Below are positions 14,574 through 17,660 of a stretch of 17,660 bases of DNA, piece by piece. Numbering within the stretch: the stretch's first letter is position 1; each line of letters opens with the position of its first letter. The stretch is from Anaerolineales bacterium (GTDB lineage Bacteria; Chloroflexota; Anaerolineae; Anaerolineales; Villigracilaceae). Made by a program: the position numbers and the translations under genes. The DNA lies in contig JADGQD010000015.1 of the NCBI GenBank assembly GCA_017882065.1, forward strand, positions 1 to 17,660. Direction: 5' to 3'. The notes under the pieces are model-generated. The model had not been told where the DNA came from. It saw only the letters and a list, made by a program, of their open reading frames with translations, and searched no databases.

Positions 14574-15141
14574 TTTCCTGTTCCTTTGCATCATAAGGCG
14601 ATTGGACTTCTTGGATGCCGAGCAAGGCGATCAACACTTCGGGGGGAATATCAACTTCCGGTAAATCTGCTTTATACAATTGCTCATTCTCGGCCCGCTC
14701 ACGCAGCGACTTCCAGAGCAGTTGGCGCTCGTCGCTTTGCACCACCAGATCGTTGAGCGTTTGCGCTTTCAGCAGGTATTCCCCTGTTGTGTAGAGAAAG
14801 GTCATCCGCTTCCATTTCTCCGCCCCCACCGGGCGCGGTAGTCTCTCCAGCGGACCAAGCTGGATCTTGAAATATTCCTCGCGGGCATTTGGATGGTCCG
14901 GTTCTTCTCGCAGGAGTTCGGCGCGGGTGGTCAGTTCATGGCCGCGCACCTGGGCTATCCACTCGATGCGCCCGGCCCCTTCGCCGAAACTGCCAGGCTG
15001 GTAAAAAGCCAGGTAGTCCACGGCGACCACCTTCGGGGCAGTGCGGAACGGGATGCGGTACCAGCCCAGCAGCCGCGCAATCTCCAGGTCGCGCGGCGAG
15101 GGCAGCAGGCAGACGAGGATGAGGGAGACGGGAGTCAACAT
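14557..15141 (-). CDS. Conserved protein of unknown function
   Basis: A 194-residue protein that I cannot place in a named family, though I recall similar proteins from Chloroflexota genomes only. Visible features: a short hydrophobic start (VSLILVCLLP), conserved-looking blocks ARLLGWYRIPFRTAPKVVAV, VRGHELTTRAELLREEPDHP and RMTFLYTTGEYLLKA, and a basic/acidic C-terminus with no membrane segment. The mix of KVVAVDY, E..YFKIQLG and RMTFLYTT strands is compatible with a mixed alpha/beta enzyme or nucleic-acid-handling protein, but no catalytic motif is diagnostic. It is the first gene of the unit with dihydropyrimidinase (17-bp overlap) and serpin. The message appears leaderless (promoter at 15148-15176). 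No function assigned. Confidence 0.75.
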   Translation of the reverse strand: MLTPVSLILVCLLPSPRDLEIARLLGWYRIPFRTAPKVVAVDYLAFYQPGSFGEGAGRIEWIAQVRGHELTTRAELLREEPDHPNAREEYFKIQLGPLERLPRPVGAEKWKRMTFLYTTGEYLLKAQTLNDLVVQSDERQLLWKSLRERAENEQLYKADLPEVDIPPEVLIALLGIQEVQSPYDAKEQENGNFD

Positions 15142-15147
15142 GGGTTA

Positions 15148-15176
15148 ACTTTACACCAAAACTGAAAAAGACTCAA
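15148..15176 (-). promoter_or_regulatory. Predicted promoter giving a leaderless mRNA
   Basis: On the minus strand TTGAGT (15176-15171) is followed after exactly 17 bases by TAAAGT (15153-15148), and the ATG of the unknown protein comes six bases later at 15141. No Shine-Dalgarno fits in between. This would drive the unknown protein, dihydropyrimidinase and serpin genes. Confidence 0.6.
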
Positions 15177-15205
15177 CGCGAAATTCGCGTTAATAAATAA
15201 GAAGG

Positions 15206-15234
15206 CCGGGGCTGGAAAACCTCTCCAGCCCCGG
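15206..15234 (-). terminator. Intrinsic terminator of the PlsY-like gene
   Basis: CCGGGGCTGG (minus, 15234-15225) pairs perfectly with CCAGCCCCGG (15215-15206) across a 9-base loop, followed on the minus strand by CCTTCTTATTTATTAA. It lies about 35 bp after the PlsY-like stop and before the next promoter, separating the two transcription units. Confidence 0.75.
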
Positions 15235-15268
15235 TCACAGGTTCAGGGTTCAGAAAGTACCGGGAAAC

Positions 15269-15871
15269 CTACGGCTTTTTCTCGCGGTCCAGCCAGAGTT
15301 CCCGGTACTTGCGGTTCCAGTCGATCAGGAACCGGAAAGCGATCACCACGCCCACCGCCGCCCCGATCCAGAGCACCGGGCCGCGCAATCCGGTCAGCCA
15401 CAACAACGGCGCAAAAAGGATCCCGGTGATCACGCTGGCCCGCGCGCTGTGACGGATGAGCAGGGTCAGTGCGATCAGCAGCCCGTAGGTGATGAGAATG
15501 GCGAGCGGAGCGGCGGCCATCATGCCTCCGTTGGCTGTGGCCAGGCCCATGCCTCCACGAAAACCGGCAAACACCGGCCAGCAATGCCCGATGACCGCCA
15601 GCGCAGCTGTCAGCGGGGCGATCCAGGCAGCCGGGGAGTAGTGCAGCGCCAGCCAGGTGGGGCCGAAACCCTTGGCCACATCCAGCACGAATACCAGGGC
15701 GCCGGGCAGGAATCCCGCCTGGCGGATGGTGTTGGTGGTGGTGGCATGACCGGAGCCCGCCTCGCGCACGTCCACGCCCCTGACGAGACGCGTGATCCAG
15801 ATCGCGAACGGCAGGGAACCGGAGATATACCCTAACAAACCAAAACCGATGGCGTACAAAATCACCTGCAT
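15269..15871 (-). CDS. PlsY-like glycerol-3-phosphate acyltransferase family membrane protein
   Basis: A 200-residue polytopic protein with about five hydrophobic segments. PlsY uses acyl-phosphate to acylate glycerol-3-phosphate, the first step of phospholipid synthesis. Family motifs: GSLPFAIWITRL (18-29), VDVREAGSGHATTTNTIRQAG (33-53) and IGHCWPVFAGF followed by RGGMGLATANGG (94-116). Two residues usually invariant are changed: the N of GSGN is H42, and the K of GGKG is M108. It may therefore be a paralogue with altered chemistry. ATG at 15871 has GGAGG five bases upstream; a longer frame reaching 16069 runs through a repeat and is rejected. A terminator follows. Confidence 0.82.
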   Translation of the reverse strand: MQVILYAIGFGLLGYISGSLPFAIWITRLVRGVDVREAGSGHATTTNTIRQAGFLPGALVFVLDVAKGFGPTWLALHYSPAAWIAPLTAALAVIGHCWPVFAGFRGGMGLATANGGMMAAAPLAILITYGLLIALTLLIRHSARASVITGILFAPLLWLTGLRGPVLWIGAAVGVVIAFRFLIDWNRKYRELWLDREKKP

Positions 15872-15900
15872 CCTACCCTCCACGTGTTGCGTTCTAGCAG

Positions 15901-15986
15901 TGTCATTGCGAGCGGCGTTCTTCGCCGCGAAGCAATCCCCTCTCAGGTCAGGAGATAGCTTCGTCGCTACTCTCCTCGCCCATTGT
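15901..15986. repeat. Degenerate TGTCATTGCGAGC-type palindromic repeat
   Basis: It begins TGTCATTGCGAGC and continues to GAAGCAATC; then comes GAGATAGCTTCGTCGCTA, and it ends CTCCTCGCCCATTGT. This follows the outline of a widespread bacterial interspersed repeat whose full form ends CTCGCAATGACA; here the right arm is decayed. A small inner hairpin (GGCG/CGCC) lies near 15914-15926. It forms the left half of the 308-bp spacer between the PlsY-like and PLP-enzyme genes. Confidence 0.6.
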
Positions 15987-15987
15987 C

Positions 15988-16093
15988 CCCGCGCAGTACC
16001 CGCCGACATCGTCCCGGTGTTCTTCCGGGAAAGTCCCCGCGAAGTACCCGCAGGGTGAAGGGGGCACATCGTCCCGGTGTCCTTCCGGGAGGG
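15988..16093. repeat. Imperfect direct repeat (two copies)
   Basis: ACATCGTCCCGGTGT occurs at 16006-16020 and again at 16066-16080, exactly 60 bp apart, each followed by YCTTCCGGGA. The preceding block CCGCGMAGTACCCGC is also repeated (near 15989-16003 and 16037-16051), with about 12 extra bases in the second unit. Each unit holds CCCGG/CCGGG arms that can pair. No coding frame explains it. Confidence 0.65.
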
Positions 16094-16116
16094 TAAAGGG
16101 GAACGACTGATTCAAC

Positions 16117-16163
16117 ATAAAAAACTGGTCGTCTGAGATTTAATAACCCCGCGACGACCAGTT
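16117..16163 (-). terminator. Intrinsic terminator of the PLP-enzyme gene
   Basis: On the minus strand AACTGGTCGTC (16163-16153) pairs perfectly over 11 bp with GACGACCAGTT (16133-16123) across a 19-base loop, followed by a T-run (16124-16119). It lies 17 bp after the stop of the PLP-dependent enzyme gene. Confidence 0.85.
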
Positions 16164-16179
16164 GGGAACGTGAACTTGT

Positions 16180-17646
16180 TCAGGCGATGCCGACTTCAGC
16201 GTTGAATTCGGTGATCAACGCATCGATCTCATTCGCCTGCTTCTGGACGCCCGTCCAGTAGTCCGGCTCCTGCCACATGGACTGGATCTCAGCATAGGTC
16301 TTGCCCTGCTGTTCCACCCAGGTGAAATATTTCAGGTTGTGGATGCGCCGGCGGTCAGTGTAGCGCAGTTCGAGCAGGTTGTCGGTGGACTGCCCGTGCA
16401 GGTAACGGGCAAAGTCGGCGGCAGCGTCTTCGGCGGAGTACTCGCCGAATTCGGCGTGCATTTCCTTCAGGCGGGACTGGTAGAGTTCCATCGAGTCGGT
16501 CAGGACGGTCAGCAAAATGTCGTCCTCGTCCATCTCGTAGTACTTGGCGGCTTTGATGGCGCTCAGGACGTTGGAAATACCCGAGAACCCGAGCAGGTCG
16601 AGGGTCCCGACCACCGCTTCGGGCACGCCCTTCGAGGCCAGGTACTTGCGTCCGGCGGGTTCGTTGAACAGGCGCGAAATGTTGACCACGGCGTTGTCGT
16701 CAATTGCCACCACCATGTCGGTGTTCTTCGAGTTATGGATCCACGGCACGTGCTTGTCGCCAATGCCCTCGATGCGGTGCGCCCCGAAACCGTTCTCCAG
16801 CAGGGTGGGACACTGCAAGGCTTCGCTGGCCACGATGACGCTGCCGGGAAAGACCTGCTTCATGTAATCGCCGCTGGCGATCGTCCCGGCGGACCCGGTG
16901 GCGGAGGCCATGCCCCGATAGCGGCCGCGCGGACCCGCGACCCGCTTCACCACTTCTTCCATCGCGTGGCCGGTGACTTCATAATGCCACAGGTAGTTGC
17001 CGAACTCTTCGAACTGGTTGAAAATCATCAGGTCCTGACCCGACTTGCTCAGTTCCCAGCACTTGTCGAAGATTTCCTTGACGTTCGATTCGGAGCCGGG
17101 AGTCTTGATCGTCTCCCCGGCGATTTTTTCCAGCCACTCGAAGCGTTCCTTGCTCATGCCTTCCGGCAGGATGGCAATGGACGTGCAGGCCAGCAGGGCC
17201 GAGTCGTACGCGCCGCCGCGGCAGAAGTTGCCCGTGGACGGCCAGACGGCTTTCTGCGCGGTCGGGTCGAACTGACCGGTGACCAGCCGCGGGGCGAGAC
17301 AGCCGAAGGCCGCCCCGACCTTGTGCGCCCCGGTCGGGAACCACTTGCCAACCAGCACGATGATGCGCGCTTTAACGCCGGTCAGCGAGGAGGGCAGTTC
17401 AAGATAGTTGACGCCGCCGAACCCGCCGCCTTTGACCTTGGGCTCATTGTGCCAGGTGATGCGGAACAGGTTGCGCGGGTCCACGTCCCACAGGCCGACA
17501 CCCTTCAGTGATTCCTTGACCTTGGCCGGAATTTTGGCCGGGTCTTTCATCTGGGCGAAGGTGGGGATGACGATCTTGCGCTCGCGGGCGCGCTGGATGG
17601 CGCGCAGGCGGCGGTCTTTGTGGATGGTGAGATCAATTGTGGTCAT
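16180..17646 (-). CDS. PLP-dependent fold-type II enzyme (cysteine synthase/TrpB superfamily)
   Basis: A 488-residue cytoplasmic enzyme. K109 in WFPTGAHKVGAAF matches the Schiff-base lysine of fold-type II PLP enzymes, STGNFCRGGAY (137-147) is the substrate-carboxylate loop, and SATGSAGTI (248-256) is the glycine-rich phosphate cup. It is longer than O-acetylserine sulfhydrylases (about 310) or TrpB (about 400) because of an N-terminal extension (1-90) and a C-terminal helical tail (about 390-488). This matches proteins often named only 'pyridoxal-phosphate-dependent protein subunit beta'. Such folds carry out beta-elimination or replacement on amino acids; the substrate is not known. ATG has AGGAG nine bases upstream. 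It sits alone before a strong terminator, with its upstream neighbours outside the window. Confidence 0.88.
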   Translation of the reverse strand: MTTIDLTIHKDRRLRAIQRARERKIVIPTFAQMKDPAKIPAKVKESLKGVGLWDVDPRNLFRITWHNEPKVKGGGFGGVNYLELPSSLTGVKARIIVLVGKWFPTGAHKVGAAFGCLAPRLVTGQFDPTAQKAVWPSTGNFCRGGAYDSALLACTSIAILPEGMSKERFEWLEKIAGETIKTPGSESNVKEIFDKCWELSKSGQDLMIFNQFEEFGNYLWHYEVTGHAMEEVVKRVAGPRGRYRGMASATGSAGTIASGDYMKQVFPGSVIVASEALQCPTLLENGFGAHRIEGIGDKHVPWIHNSKNTDMVVAIDDNAVVNISRLFNEPAGRKYLASKGVPEAVVGTLDLLGFSGISNVLSAIKAAKYYEMDEDDILLTVLTDSMELYQSRLKEMHAEFGEYSAEDAAADFARYLHGQSTDNLLELRYTDRRRIHNLKYFTWVEQQGKTYAEIQSMWQEPDYWTGVQKQANEIDALITEFNAEVGIA

Positions 17647-17660
17647 TTCGGGAAACTCCT

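Noticed and set aside
15988..16093. Direct repeats as a CRISPR array
   Set aside because: Only two imperfect copies, unequal spacing of sub-blocks, no unique spacers and no cas genes.
16339..17511. Long plus-strand open frame opposite the PLP enzyme
   Set aside because: It is a GC-rich antisense shadow with low-complexity G/V/D/H composition; the minus-strand frame carries the catalytic motifs.

Overview
The window reads as a bacterial chromosome segment, most likely from Chloroflexota (Anaerolineae-type). The arguments are a lipoprotein serpin, a dihydropyrimidinase, a 194-residue conserved protein that I recall only from this group, two small PlsC-type acyltransferases with a PlsY-like protein, near-consensus sigma-70-type promoters with leaderless starts, and a degenerate copy of the TGTCATTGCGAGC palindromic repeat. 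This placement is an inference from gene content; no rRNA or tRNA is present.

Left part (1-6850, mostly AT-richer, everything on the minus strand): a carbohydrate-use locus. In transcription order it holds a LacI-family repressor with its own promoter and a three-half-site operator, then a CUT2 (ribose-type) ABC importer: lipoprotein binding protein, single-domain ATPase, permease. Next come two gene remnants: the last third of a CUT1 (MalG-type) permease and a frameshifted C-terminal domain of a GH42 beta-galactosidase. A fresh promoter then precedes a phosphotriesterase/lactonase-like metal hydrolase, an aldo/keto reductase, and the 5' end of a GH42 gene that itself looks internally deleted. 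The layout suggests that a former CUT1/GH42 galactoside operon was partly replaced by a CUT2 importer with an oxidoreductase and lactonase-like pair for sugar oxidation.

Middle (7173-11739, plus strand, GC-rich): an MFS transporter, a thiolase-superfamily protein, two tandem paralogous lysophospholipid acyltransferase-like proteins (the first apparently leaderless) and a small VanZ-like membrane protein. A long hairpin at 11770-11804 terminates transcription between the converging genes.

Right part (11806-17646, minus strand, GC-rich): a three-gene unit (conserved unknown protein, dihydropyrimidinase, secreted serpin) starting at a clear promoter at 15148-15176 and ending at the 11770 hairpin; a PlsY-like membrane protein with its own terminator; a repeat-rich spacer; and a PLP-dependent fold-type II enzyme with its own terminator.

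I found no CRISPR array, insertion sequence, transposase, phage gene or structural RNA. The most unusual content is the operon-remodelling scar around 2.0-2.6 kb with the paired GH42 fragments, the LacI autoregulatory operator, and the serpin/dihydropyrimidinase/unknown-protein unit.
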